This document shows, piece after piece, positions 40,488-50,417 of a DNA stretch of 64,000 bases. The stretch lies in contig NZ_KQ033913.1 of assembly GCF_000969835.1 (NCBI RefSeq), positions 124,001 through 188,000 of the forward strand, written 5' to 3'. Below the pieces are notes generated by a model. The model was not told the origin of the DNA. It saw nothing but the letters and a program-made list of their open reading frames with translations, and did not search any database. Each line of letters begins with the position of its first letter. Position 1 is the first letter of the stretch. The DNA is from Parabacteroides goldsteinii DSM 19448 = WAL 12034 (GTDB lineage: Bacteria > Bacteroidota > Bacteroidia > Bacteroidales > Tannerellaceae). A program made the position numbers and the translations under genes.

Positions 40488-41929
40488 TGGGGGTAAAAAA
40501 AAATATTATTTATAGTGCTATTTTAACGACGAGTAATTATGCAATACAATTAGTAACTTTTCCATATTTATCTCGTGTATTAGGTGTTGAAAATATTGGG
40601 ATAGTGAATTTTATTGATGGAATTGTTAATTATTTTATAATGATTTCAATGTTAGGTTTGAATATCTTGGGGATTCGTGAAATAGCAAAGGTTTCTAATG
40701 ATGTTAGTAAAAGGAATAAAATATTCTCGGTATTGTTTTCTATAAATTTGTGTTTCACGATTATTGTGTCATTAATGTATATTGGATTGATATTTCTTAT
40801 ACCACAATTTTATGAAAAACGTGATTTCTTTTTTTTAGGTATATTTAAGTTGTTGTTCAATTTGTTTTTGATTGAATGGTTCTACAAAGGGATTGAAAAT
40901 TTTAAATATATAACTATACGTGCTTTGGTTTTAAGGCTTTTTTACATTGTTTTGTTGTTTGTTTTTGTGAAAAATGCTGCTGATGTATATATTTATTATA
41001 GTATAACTGTTTTACTAGTTATTTCTAATTCCATTGTAAATTGGATATATTCTAGGAAAGTTGTATCATATGTTTTAGTGCGTATTGAAGATTTTAAACT
41101 GTATATAAAACCTTATGTTTATCTCGGATTTTATTTGATATTGTCTTCTGCTTATACTACTTTTAATGTAATATATTTGGGGTTTATTTCTTCAGAAAAA
41201 GAGGTGGGATATTATGTGACAGCATTAAAAATATATACGATTATATTGGGATTGTTTACTTCTTTAACAAATGTTATGATGCCTCGTATGTCAGCTTTGC
41301 TATCTAAGGGCAATGTGATTGAGTTTAGAAAGAAGATAAATGTTGTATTTGGGATGTTTTTTTCGATCAGTATTCCTCTTGTTTTTGCAATTATACCATT
41401 GTCAGGTGAAATTATAACTGTTGTAGCAGGAAATGGATATGAAGGAGCTATATTGCCTATGCAATTGATCACTCCTTTGATATTGATAGTTGGAATCGCT
41501 CAAATGTTAGTAACTCAAATTCTTATACCTCTAAAAAAAGATAAAATTGTTTTAAAGACAGCTGTGGTAGGTGCGGTTTTTGGATTGTCTCTTAATTTGA
41601 TTTTAGTTAGTCATTTATCTTCTATAGGTACAGCTATTACATTATTATGTTCTGAATTTTTAGTTACTTTTTTTCTCCTTTTTTATGTGATTAGGAATAA
41701 ATTATTATTTCTTCTTTTTGATAGTGTTAAATTGAATATATTTTATTCAATTCCATATTTGGTTATTGTCTTTTTTGTGAAGAGAATATTAAGTGATAAT
41801 TTGCAAATATTGCTATCTTCCTTTTTTTGTTGTAGTGTATATTTCTTTTTATCACAATTATTTTTAGTGAAAAATCCGATAATTGTGTATTATGTTCAAA
41901 ATTTTTTTAAACATAAAAACTATAAGTAA
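40487..41929 (+). CDS. Oligosaccharide flippase (Wzx type)
   Basis: The 480-residue protein has 12-14 predicted membrane helices and the N-terminal text NYAIQLVTFPYLSRVLGVEN, typical of the MATE/MOP polysaccharide flippase group (PST family). It would move the lipid-linked repeat unit across the inner membrane before polymerisation. It is directly joined to the EpsG-like gene and to the WbsX-like gene (the stop ends at 41929, where the next ATG begins). Confidence 0.88.
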   Translation: MGVKKNIIYSAILTTSNYAIQLVTFPYLSRVLGVENIGIVNFIDGIVNYFIMISMLGLNILGIREIAKVSNDVSKRNKIFSVLFSINLCFTIIVSLMYIGLIFLIPQFYEKRDFFFLGIFKLLFNLFLIEWFYKGIENFKYITIRALVLRLFYIVLLFVFVKNAADVYIYYSITVLLVISNSIVNWIYSRKVVSYVLVRIEDFKLYIKPYVYLGFYLILSSAYTTFNVIYLGFISSEKEVGYYVTALKIYTIILGLFTSLTNVMMPRMSALLSKGNVIEFRKKINVVFGMFFSISIPLVFAIIPLSGEIITVVAGNGYEGAILPMQLITPLILIVGIAQMLVTQILIPLKKDKIVLKTAVVGAVFGLSLNLILVSHLSSIGTAITLLCSEFLVTFFLLFYVIRNKLLFLLFDSVKLNIFYSIPYLVIVFFVKRILSDNLQILLSSFFCCSVYFFLSQLFLVKNPIIVYYVQNFFKHKNYK

Positions 41930-43026
41930 TGATAAATAAAACTCATGTTATTGCATTTTATTTACCACAATTTCATCCTACGAGGGATAACGATAAATGG
42001 TGGGGAAAAGGATTTACAGAATGGACTAATGTCGGAAAGGCTCGTCCTTTATATCCAGGGCATTATCAACCTAAGGTACCTGCAGATTTGGGATATTATG
42101 ATTTGAGATTACCTGAAGTTAGGAAAGAACAAGCAAATCTTGCGCATAAGGCTGGAATTGAAGCTTTTTGTTATTATCATTATTGGTTTGGAGAAGGAAA
42201 ACAGGAACTTGATTATCCTATTAAAGAGGTGTTAAGACTTAATGAGCCCGATTTTCCTTTTTGTTTGTGTTGGGCTAATGAATCATGGCATGCAAAATTT
42301 TGGAATCGGGATGGAACTTGCAAAAAGAATTTGTTGATAGAACAACGGTATATAGGTGTGGAGGATTATATATTTCATTTTAATTCTTTATTAAAGGCCT
42401 TTAAGGATAAACGTTATTATAAGATAGATGGTAAACCAGTGTTCATGATATATAGGCCTTTAGAGTTTCTTGATGTAACAACTTTTATATCGGTTTGGAG
42501 AGATCTTGCTAAAAAGAATAATATAGGTGACATTTATTTTATTGCTCAAGCCACAATACGATCAGATATAGATAAAATGCTTTCATTTGGTTTTGACGCA
42601 GTTAATTATGTAGGATTGTGGGAATGGAAAACTGAAAATTTATTATTGAATAAGCTTAAAAGGCGTTTTTATTCTGATGTGTTAAATATTCCGTATATTC
42701 ATAAATACTCAGATATGGTGAAAAGAATGTCTTTAATGAATCGTGAATATGAGGATGTGAAGGTATTTCCAACAATAATACCTAATTGGGATCATACTCC
42801 AAGAAGTGGTACTGGGGGATATATTTTGCATGGATCAACTCCTGATTTGTTTCGAAGACATGTTAGCTCAATTTTATATAATATAAGAAATAAGCCTCAA
42901 GAACGGAAATATGTTTTTTTAAAGTCTTGGAATGAATGGGGAGAGGGGAATTATATGGAACCTGATTTGAAGTATGGTTTAGGATATATAAATGTTTTAT
43001 CACAGGAATTAGAAAATGAAAAATAG
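41929..43026 (+). CDS. WbsX-like glycosyltransferase / GH99-like domain protein
   Basis: The 365-residue protein starts IAFYLPQFHPTRDNDKWWG and contains GFTEWTNVGKARPLYPGHYQ, AHKAGIEAFCYYHYWF and FLKSWNEWGEGNYMEPD. This is the WbsX family of O-antigen and capsule clusters, with a GH99-like TIM barrel. Its activity is not well settled; it is listed as glycosyltransferase-like. No signal peptide is visible. Its stop overlaps the next gene by 11 bases. It is AT-rich like its neighbours. Confidence 0.85.
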   Translation: MINKTHVIAFYLPQFHPTRDNDKWWGKGFTEWTNVGKARPLYPGHYQPKVPADLGYYDLRLPEVRKEQANLAHKAGIEAFCYYHYWFGEGKQELDYPIKEVLRLNEPDFPFCLCWANESWHAKFWNRDGTCKKNLLIEQRYIGVEDYIFHFNSLLKAFKDKRYYKIDGKPVFMIYRPLEFLDVTTFISVWRDLAKKNNIGDIYFIAQATIRSDIDKMLSFGFDAVNYVGLWEWKTENLLLNKLKRRFYSDVLNIPYIHKYSDMVKRMSLMNREYEDVKVFPTIIPNWDHTPRSGTGGYILHGSTPDLFRRHVSSILYNIRNKPQERKYVFLKSWNEWGEGNYMEPDLKYGLGYINVLSQELENEK

Positions 43027-44152
43027 AGTAATATTAACGATGATATATGATATCAAGTTGTTTCCACCAGTGATATCTATATGTAATATATTGTCAGAAT
43101 TGAATTATGAAATCGTGTACATTGGTGGTTGTTCAGATATCAATACAGAAGAAGTATTAATGGAAAAAAATCGTGTACGATTTTATAAGACATCATTGTA
43201 TGGTGGAAATGGAATACAACGAATAATTCAACAGTATAAATATCGTAAGTATGTATTGGAAGTACTGAAAAGTGAATATGTGAAGGAAACGACATATTTA
43301 TGGCTTTTGCATTCAGAAACAGTTAGTTTGTTTTCTGCTTATTTAGATAAGTATGATGTGATATCTCATTTGTTTGAATTTAAAAATCCAACTCAAAGAA
43401 TTGCATACAGATTATTAAGTCCTTGTTATCCGTTTGAAAAAAATTTAAAAAAATCAAAAAAGGTTGTTTGCTGTGAATATAATAGAGCGCATATAACAAA
43501 ATCTATTTATAATTTAAATGAAGTTCCTTATATTCTGCCAAATAAACCATATAATAAAAATACTCAAGTTACTCAATCTTTGCCATCCTTTATTCAAGAA
43601 ATAATATCCAAATACAGAAATAAAAGAATAATATTGTATCAAGGAGTTTTTATTCCCGAGAGAAGAGTTGATTATTTTATTAGAGCTGTTAATTCTTTAC
43701 CTGATGATTATGTGCTATTTTTAATGGGAGGAGAAAATTCTTTTTATGATGAACTTAGAAATAAATATCAAAGTGATAGAATTGTTTTTCTTCCTTTCTT
43801 ACCACCTCCTTTACATTTGGAAATTACTAAATTAGCGTATATTGGTATATTGGTATATGTTGTAAATGGTGAACCGATAAATCGAGCAATTAATGTTTTA
43901 TATTGTGCGCCTAATAAATTGTATGAATATTCGATGTTTGGTATTCCTATGATTTCGAATAATTTACCTGCCTTGAATTTTATTTTTTCAAAATTTGAAG
44001 CAGGTATTTGTACTGATATTTTGTTTGAGGAAAATGTATGCGAATCAATTCTTGAAATTAGCAGAAATTATGAATCGTATTCAAAGGCTTCAGTACAGTT
44101 ATATAATAGTGTTGATATGTTAGATATTGTAGAAGGAATATTGAGGGAGTGA
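43016..44152 (+). CDS. Glycosyltransferase (GT4-like)
   Basis: The 378-residue protein has a C-terminal GT-B nucleotide-sugar part: RIILYQGVFIPERRVDYFI (about residues 202-220), YVLFLMGGENSFYDEL, and the GT4 phosphate-binding block CAPNKLYEYSMFGIPMISNN (about 300-319). The N-terminal part is weakly conserved, as usual for acceptor domains. The sugar and acceptor cannot be told. It overlaps the WbsX-like gene. A 35-base AT-rich gap follows. Confidence 0.8.
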   Translation: MKNRVILTMIYDIKLFPPVISICNILSELNYEIVYIGGCSDINTEEVLMEKNRVRFYKTSLYGGNGIQRIIQQYKYRKYVLEVLKSEYVKETTYLWLLHSETVSLFSAYLDKYDVISHLFEFKNPTQRIAYRLLSPCYPFEKNLKKSKKVVCCEYNRAHITKSIYNLNEVPYILPNKPYNKNTQVTQSLPSFIQEIISKYRNKRIILYQGVFIPERRVDYFIRAVNSLPDDYVLFLMGGENSFYDELRNKYQSDRIVFLPFLPPPLHLEITKLAYIGILVYVVNGEPINRAINVLYCAPNKLYEYSMFGIPMISNNLPALNFIFSKFEAGICTDILFEENVCESILEISRNYESYSKASVQLYNSVDMLDIVEGILRE

Positions 44153-44187
44153 AAAAAAATGTGATTTGAACTATTTAAGACGTAATT

Positions 44188-45183
44188 ATGAAAATATGTT
44201 TTTTTTGTAAAATATCAGATAGGAGCAAATTGTTTCTTGTTGAATTTTATAATCAGGATATTAATATCCTAAAAAGAATAGATTCTAATTTGACGATAGC
44301 AACTAAATATAGTGAAATAGATTGGAGTGCAGATATTATTTTTGTTTGGTGGTGGACATATGCTTTTTTTCCTGTGTTTGTTTCAAAATTGTTGAGGAAG
44401 AAACTTATAATAACAGGTACTTTTAATTATAAGTGTCCAATGGCTGCTTCTGATTATTATAGGAGACCGTTATTAGAAAGGCTATTGATTAAGTACTCTA
44501 TAAAATATGCAAATAAAAATATTCTGGTCTCAAAAAATGAGTATGAGCAAATTTCTAAAGATTGGAAGCTTAGAAATATGATATATTCTCCACATTGTAT
44601 AGACACTATAAAGTATTCAAGAGAGACATATTGCAATAGAAGAAATGAATTGTTTACTATTTGTTGGACAGGAAAAGAAAATGTAAAACGAAAATGCTTG
44701 TATGAAATTATAGACTCGATTGAATTATTGAAAGATAAGTTGGATGTACATCTTAATATTGCAGGACATGAGGGGGATGCTTTTGATGAGGTGAAAAAAT
44801 ATATATCAGGAAAAGGATTAAATGCTTATATTAATATTTTAGGTTCAATTTCCGAGGATGAAAAATTGAGTTATCTGAAAAAATGCCGTTTTTATTTACA
44901 GCCATCTCGCTATGAAGGTTTTGGGCTGGCTATTGCGGAGGCTATGAGTTGTGGGGCTGTGGTTATAACAACAGATGTTGGAGAAGTACTGAATGTTGTT
45001 GGAGATGCAGGGGTAATAATAAAGGATACATTACCGAGAACTATTGCTAATGCTGTAGAGGATTACTGGGAGAATGATTTAGAGAGTATTAGTATTGCAG
45101 CTCATAATAGGATTGAATCATTATTTTCAATGACAAGAAGAGAAAAAGATATAATGAATGTTGTAACAAAATATAAAGGATAA
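44188..45183 (+). CDS. Glycosyltransferase family 4
   Basis: The 331-residue protein has ICWTGKENVKRKCLYEIIDS and the GT4 catalytic block QPSRYEGFGLAIAEAMSCGA (about residues 251-270) with both Glu of the EX7E motif. It transfers a sugar from a nucleotide donor to the growing lipid-linked unit at the cytoplasmic face. Donor and linkage are unknown. It is the last of the very AT-rich genes; the next gene starts 2 bases after its stop. Confidence 0.85.
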   Translation: MKICFFCKISDRSKLFLVEFYNQDINILKRIDSNLTIATKYSEIDWSADIIFVWWWTYAFFPVFVSKLLRKKLIITGTFNYKCPMAASDYYRRPLLERLLIKYSIKYANKNILVSKNEYEQISKDWKLRNMIYSPHCIDTIKYSRETYCNRRNELFTICWTGKENVKRKCLYEIIDSIELLKDKLDVHLNIAGHEGDAFDEVKKYISGKGLNAYINILGSISEDEKLSYLKKCRFYLQPSRYEGFGLAIAEAMSCGAVVITTDVGEVLNVVGDAGVIIKDTLPRTIANAVEDYWENDLESISIAAHNRIESLFSMTRREKDIMNVVTKYKG

Positions 45184-45185
45184 CT

Positions 45186-47309
45186 ATGAAACAAATCATT
45201 CAAGATATGAAATCAGGGAGAACTGTACTTGAAGAAGTACCGGTTCCTCAAGTTAGATCAGGCTATGTTTTAGTTAAAACATCCTGTTCTTTAGTGTCTT
45301 TAGGTACAGAACGTATGCTTGTTGAGTTCGGAAAGGCAAATTTAATAGATAAAGCTCGTCAACAACCAGATAAAGTAAAGCAAGTACTTGATAAGATAAA
45401 AACAGACGGGTTACAACCAACATTAGAGGCTGTTTTTAATAAATTGGGTCAACCATTGCCTTTGGGGTATTGCAACTCTGGTGTAGTGGTTGCTGTGGGA
45501 AGTGGAGTTACTGAATTTAAAGTAGGTGATCGTGTAGCATCTAATGGGCAGCATGCCGAGTATGTTTGTGTCCCTAAAAACTTGGTAGCTAAAATACCAG
45601 ATAATGTTTCAAATGAAGAAGCAGCTTTTACTGTAATCGGTTCTATTGGTTTACAAGGTATTCGTTTGCTGAATCCGCAGTTGGGAGAGACTGTTGTGGT
45701 GGTTGGATTGGGTTTGATTGGATTAATAGCGGCTCAGTTGTTGAAAGCAAATGGATGCAAGGTGATAGGTATTGATTTTGATGAAGAAAAAGTAGAATTG
45801 GCTCGCACTAAGGGAGTGATAGGTATAAATCCTGCAAAAGGCACTGATCCTGTAAAGTATGTACTTGAAGAAACGGCTTCACATGGAGCTGATGCTGTAC
45901 TGATAACAGCTTCGACTAAAACAGATGAAGTGATTCATCAAGCTGCTGAGATGTCAAGAAAAAGAGGACGTATCGTTCTTGTTGGTGTGATAGGGTTGGA
46001 TATTCGGAGAGATGATTTTTATAAAAAAGAATTGTCATTTCAAGTTTCTTGTTCATATGGTCCGGGACGTTATGATGAAGATTATGAAAACAAAGGAATA
46101 GATTATCCGTTGCCTTTTGTGCGTTGGACTGAAAAAAGAAACTTTGAAACAATTTTACAGGCAATATCCATGGGGAATATTGATGTGAAATCATTGATCA
46201 CTGAAGAAGTTGACTTGAACGATTATGAAAAGATATACGGAGACATGCGTAAACATGGTTCCATAGCTTCCATCTTGAAATATCCTGTTGATGCAAAGCA
46301 AAATACGGTAGTTGATGTTACTTCTGCTAAATTCTCTGCAACAAAGGGACAGATAGGTATTATTGGTGCTGGAAATTTCACATCGGCAACCATGCTTCCT
46401 GCTTTGATGAAAACTGGAGCACATATCCGATATATTGCAAGTGCGCAAGGACTGTCAGCTAAAGTTTTAGCTCGAAAGGCAGGTGCGATGAAGGCTACTT
46501 CTGATTACAAGGAAATATTGAAGGATGAGGCGGTAGATTTAGTAATGATTACAACCAGGCATAATCTTCATGCTCCAATGGTATTGGATGTGTTACAAGC
46601 AGGAAAGCATGTGTTTGTGGAAAAACCTTTGTGCTTAAATCAGTTGGAATTAAATGAGATAACTGAAGCTTATAAAGAAGTACAAAAGAAAGGGATAACG
46701 TTGACTGTAGGATATAACCGGCGTTTTTCACCTTTTGCAGTAAAGATGAAACAACTTGCGGGGGATGGAGTGAAGAATATAGTTGCAACGATGAACGCTG
46801 GATTTATCCCACCTGAAGTATGGGTGCATGATTTGAAAGTTGGAGGAGGACGTATCATTGGTGAGGCTTGTCATTTCATTGATTTATGTTCGTTTTTTAC
46901 AGGTAGCAAAGTCGTTTCGGTATGTATGAATGCAATGGGAGAAAATCCGGAAGAGAATACGGATAATGTGAGTATTCTGTTAAGATATGAGGATGGTTCG
47001 AATGCCGTGATAAACTATTTTGCTAATGGAAGTAAATCCTATTCGAAAGAAAGGGTGGAAATCTATACGCAAGAAAAAACATTGGTTCTTGATAATTGGA
47101 GGGTTTTGAAAGGATATGGTTGTAAAGGATTTTCCAAAATGAAGAAAGGCATGGATAAAGGACATACGGCTCAATTCGCTTTATTGAATGATAGAATAAT
47201 AAAAGGGGGAGAGGCTCTGATTCCATTTGATTCCATTGTAAATACGACCAAAGCATCGTTTGCTTGTATCAATAGCTTGAAACAGAACAAGTGGATTGAT
47301 ATAGAATAA
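45186..47309 (+). CDS. Bi-domain oxidoreductase (MDR + Gfo/Idh/MocA)
   Basis: The 707-residue protein fuses two enzymes. The N-terminal part (about 1-360) is a medium-chain dehydrogenase with TSCSLVSLGTERMLVEFGKA, LGYCNSGVVVAVGSG and VVVVGLGLIGLIAAQLLKA. The C-terminal part (about 380-707) is a Gfo/Idh/MocA domain with IGIIGAGNFTSATMLPAL, VFVEKPLCLNQLEL and GYNRRFSPFAVKM. Such fusions recur in O-antigen and capsule clusters, often next to a heparinase-like gene, as here. The reaction is not established; a sugar oxidation or epimerisation on the polymer or a nucleotide sugar is inferred. Confidence 0.9.
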   Translation: MKQIIQDMKSGRTVLEEVPVPQVRSGYVLVKTSCSLVSLGTERMLVEFGKANLIDKARQQPDKVKQVLDKIKTDGLQPTLEAVFNKLGQPLPLGYCNSGVVVAVGSGVTEFKVGDRVASNGQHAEYVCVPKNLVAKIPDNVSNEEAAFTVIGSIGLQGIRLLNPQLGETVVVVGLGLIGLIAAQLLKANGCKVIGIDFDEEKVELARTKGVIGINPAKGTDPVKYVLEETASHGADAVLITASTKTDEVIHQAAEMSRKRGRIVLVGVIGLDIRRDDFYKKELSFQVSCSYGPGRYDEDYENKGIDYPLPFVRWTEKRNFETILQAISMGNIDVKSLITEEVDLNDYEKIYGDMRKHGSIASILKYPVDAKQNTVVDVTSAKFSATKGQIGIIGAGNFTSATMLPALMKTGAHIRYIASAQGLSAKVLARKAGAMKATSDYKEILKDEAVDLVMITTRHNLHAPMVLDVLQAGKHVFVEKPLCLNQLELNEITEAYKEVQKKGITLTVGYNRRFSPFAVKMKQLAGDGVKNIVATMNAGFIPPEVWVHDLKVGGGRIIGEACHFIDLCSFFTGSKVVSVCMNAMGENPEENTDNVSILLRYEDGSNAVINYFANGSKSYSKERVEIYTQEKTLVLDNWRVLKGYGCKGFSKMKKGMDKGHTAQFALLNDRIIKGGEALIPFDSIVNTTKASFACINSLKQNKWIDIE

Positions 47310-47323
47310 TTCAGTGTTTTTTT

Positions 47324-49195
47324 ATGAATAAATATCTTCTTTATTTTCAGTTACTGCGTAACATGGGGATGAAGTACTTTACGTTTCGTATTCAGTATGA
47401 AATACGTCGTAAGGGGGGAATGTTGAAGAAAGTGTATCCGGTTTCTTTGGAGAATAAGAAGTACTTGTCATTGGTTGAGTGGAGAAGTCATGCAATGCCT
47501 TTTTTCTTTTCAAATAGAGATAGTGTAAGATCCACTAACACTGATATCACTTTGCTTTCAGAAAAGGTGAATCGTATGTTATGTGGTGAATTTTGCTTTT
47601 TTTCATCCCATTGGTACAATCTTGGTATGGATTATGATTGGATGACAAATCCTGATACGAATTATAAATATGATTCTAAAGTGCATTGGACAGAAATAGA
47701 GGATATTGTAGCTGAAGCAGGAGATATAAAATATGTATGGGAAAAATCTCGTTTTTCTTTTCTTTATGATATAATCCGTTATGACCAAGAATCCGGGGAA
47801 AATCATGCGGCTTTTGTGTTTTCTCAAATTAAGGACTGGATTTATAAAAACCCATTGAATTGTGGACCGAATTATAAATGTAGTCAGGAAATCTCTTTGC
47901 GTGTTTTGAATTGGGTATTTGCCCTTTACTATTATAAAGATTCAGCCGAATTGACAGAAGATATTTTCAAGTTAATCATTCAATCTGTCTATGGGCAGAT
48001 GAAGCATGTACGTACAAATATAAACTTCTCTCGGATTGCTGTTCGTAATAATCATGCGATAACGGAAACATTGGCGTTGTATTTGGTCGGTATGCTGTTT
48101 CCTCAATTTCCGGAAGCTAAAAATTGGAAAAAGAATGGAAAGAGATGGTTTGAAGAGGAAATAAAATATCAGGTGGCAGAAGATGGCACTTATTTGCAGT
48201 TCAGTATGAACTATCATCGGGTGGTGGTTCAGCTTTTGACATGGGCCATTACGCTGGCAGATAGAAATGGGGAATTATTTTGTAAGGAAGTGTATGAACG
48301 TGCTTATCGGTCTGTGAATTTTTTGTATCAATGTCAAGATGATTCAACCGGTTGGTTGCCCAATTACGGTTCAAATGATGGAGCTTTGTTTTTTAAACTG
48401 AACGATTGCAATTATCGTGACTATCGTCCTCAACTGGATGCTTTGCATTATTTACTTACTTCTGAACATTTGTATGATTGCCAATATGAAGATAGGGAAT
48501 GGTATTTGTGTGAGTGGAAAGCAAACCGATACATGTATCCGCCGGTGAAAAAGCAGTGGGGATGCATCTCTTTTGAGACGGGGGGATATTATTGTATTCG
48601 TGAAAAAGATACTTTTTCTTTTATCAGATGCGGAAAATATAAAGATCGGCCTGCGCATGCGGATAATTTGCATTTGGATATTTGGTATCAGGGAGAAAAC
48701 TTGTTATTTGATGGAGGCAGTTACAAATATAATACAACAGAGAAGTTGCTTCGGTATTTTATGGGTACTGAATCTCATAATACAATAATGCTTGATGGAT
48801 ATGATCAGATGTTGAAGGGCTCCCGATTTATTTGGTATAATTGGTCGCAGGCAGAAGTAGGCTCATTGAAAGAGACAGAGGATGCTTACATATTTGAAGG
48901 GGCGGTTTCCTGTTTTACTTATCTGAATAAAAAAATGAAACATTATAGAAGAATTGTAAAATGGAAAAATGTATGTAGGTGGGAGATAGAGGATTATATG
49001 GATGGTAAGCCGAAAGGTATGAATATGCGCCAATTATGGCATACAAATAAGGACAACATTCGTTTGGAATCAAATGGTGAGACTGTTGATACAAAACAGT
49101 TGTGTTCTGATTATTATGGACAAATATCTGAGTGTAGACAGGTTGAATTTCAAACTAAAAATAATTCGATAACAACAACTCTTCAAATTATATAA
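47324..49195 (+). CDS. Heparinase II/III-like protein
   Basis: The 623-residue protein has an N-terminal alpha-toroid region with NWVFALYYYKDSAELT, IAVRNNHAITETLALYLVGM and FSMNYHRVVVQLLTWA, and a C-terminal beta-sandwich of the heparinase II/III type with RPAHADNLHLDIWYQGENLL and FDGGSYKYNTTE. Related polysaccharide lyases cut uronate-containing polymers, using the conserved His, Asn and Tyr. No signal peptide is seen, so it is predicted to stay in the cytoplasm and a biosynthetic role (epimerase- or transferase-like) is possible. It is paired with the bi-domain oxidoreductase. Confidence 0.85.
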   Translation: MNKYLLYFQLLRNMGMKYFTFRIQYEIRRKGGMLKKVYPVSLENKKYLSLVEWRSHAMPFFFSNRDSVRSTNTDITLLSEKVNRMLCGEFCFFSSHWYNLGMDYDWMTNPDTNYKYDSKVHWTEIEDIVAEAGDIKYVWEKSRFSFLYDIIRYDQESGENHAAFVFSQIKDWIYKNPLNCGPNYKCSQEISLRVLNWVFALYYYKDSAELTEDIFKLIIQSVYGQMKHVRTNINFSRIAVRNNHAITETLALYLVGMLFPQFPEAKNWKKNGKRWFEEEIKYQVAEDGTYLQFSMNYHRVVVQLLTWAITLADRNGELFCKEVYERAYRSVNFLYQCQDDSTGWLPNYGSNDGALFFKLNDCNYRDYRPQLDALHYLLTSEHLYDCQYEDREWYLCEWKANRYMYPPVKKQWGCISFETGGYYCIREKDTFSFIRCGKYKDRPAHADNLHLDIWYQGENLLFDGGSYKYNTTEKLLRYFMGTESHNTIMLDGYDQMLKGSRFIWYNWSQAEVGSLKETEDAYIFEGAVSCFTYLNKKMKHYRRIVKWKNVCRWEIEDYMDGKPKGMNMRQLWHTNKDNIRLESNGETVDTKQLCSDYYGQISECRQVEFQTKNNSITTTLQII

Positions 49196-49196
49196 A

Positions 49197-50414
49197 ATGA
49201 AAGTACTTTATTTCCATCAACATTTTACTATCCCCACTCAAGCAGGAGGAACTCGTTCTTATGAATTGGCAAAGCATCTGATTGCCAAGGGGCATTCTGT
49301 TTGTATGGTTTGTGGTGAAACAGCAAAGCTGGATTTGCCGGAAACGAAGATGAAAAATGTTCATCGGGGAATGGTCGATGGTATAGATGTGATCCAGATA
49401 GCTCTGCCATATTCTAATAAAGATGGTATAGCGAAAAGAGCATGGACTTTTGTGAAATTTGGATGGAAGGGTATTCAAATAGCATTGAAAGAAGATTATG
49501 ATTTGTTGTTTGCCACTTCCACTCCTTTGACTGCCGGTGTGCCGGGCATAGTGATGAAGCTGTTCCGGAAAAAGAAATTTATCTTTGAAGTTCGTGATTT
49601 GTGGCCTGAATTGCCTAAGGCTTTGGGGATGAAGAATCCTTTCTTGCTGTGGGGAATGAGTGTTTTAGAGTGGCTAAGTTATCATTGTGCGGATGCATGC
49701 GTGGGTCTTTCTCCCGGAATTTGTGAAGGAATTAAAAGAAGAAGCCAATCAGGTAAGCGTATTGCTATGATTCCTAACGGTTGTGACTTGGAAATATTCA
49801 AGCCGTCTTCACGTGTGAATCTTTCGTTAGATGGAATTTCTGTTACGGATAAAGTGGCTGTGTTTACAGGTGCGCATGGTATTGCCAATGGTTTGGATGC
49901 TGTGTTGGATGCTGCTTCTGTATTGAAGAAAAAGGGGAGAAAGGATATTGTTTTGGCTTTTATTGGTGATGGTAAAATGAAACCACATTTGATGAAACGG
50001 GCTCAAATGGAGCAATTGGATAATTGCCGCTTTTATGATCCGATGCCTAAGAAAGAATTAAATAAAATAGTAGCATCAGCAGATTTGGGTCTGATGGTAT
50101 TATCTGATGTTCCGGCATTTTATTATGGAACTTCACCAAATAAATTTTTTGATTATATTTCCTCTGGATTGGCTGTACTCAATAATTATCCGGGGTGGCT
50201 TTCTGATATGATTCAAGAAAACAAGTTGGGTTTGGTTGTTGCTCCTAATAATGCAAATGCTTTTGCCGAAGGCTTGATGAAACTAATGGACAATGATACA
50301 TACAGAGCTGAATGTGGGCAAAGGGCCAGGGTATTTGCTGAAACTAATTTTTCAAGAAAGTCATTAGCGAATAGGTTTGTTACATTTTTGGAAGAAGTGT
50401 CTTCATTGAAATAA
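49197..50414 (+). CDS. Glycosyltransferase family 4 (WbuB-like)
   Basis: The 405-residue protein has the N-terminal Rossmann half with YFHQHFTIPTQAGGTRSYEL, EVRDLWPELPKALGMKNP in the middle and the C-terminal donor site with AVFTGAHGIANGLDAVLDAA and YGTSPNKFFDYISSGLAVLN. This is the arrangement of WbuB-type GT4 enzymes, which act on the second sugar in several O-antigen systems. It lies just before the PglC-like initiating transferase, so it may add the second residue (inference). One base separates it from the preceding stop. Confidence 0.87.
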   Translation: MKVLYFHQHFTIPTQAGGTRSYELAKHLIAKGHSVCMVCGETAKLDLPETKMKNVHRGMVDGIDVIQIALPYSNKDGIAKRAWTFVKFGWKGIQIALKEDYDLLFATSTPLTAGVPGIVMKLFRKKKFIFEVRDLWPELPKALGMKNPFLLWGMSVLEWLSYHCADACVGLSPGICEGIKRRSQSGKRIAMIPNGCDLEIFKPSSRVNLSLDGISVTDKVAVFTGAHGIANGLDAVLDAASVLKKKGRKDIVLAFIGDGKMKPHLMKRAQMEQLDNCRFYDPMPKKELNKIVASADLGLMVLSDVPAFYYGTSPNKFFDYISSGLAVLNNYPGWLSDMIQENKLGLVVAPNNANAFAEGLMKLMDNDTYRAECGQRARVFAETNFSRKSLANRFVTFLEEVSSLK

Positions 50415-50417
50415 AAT

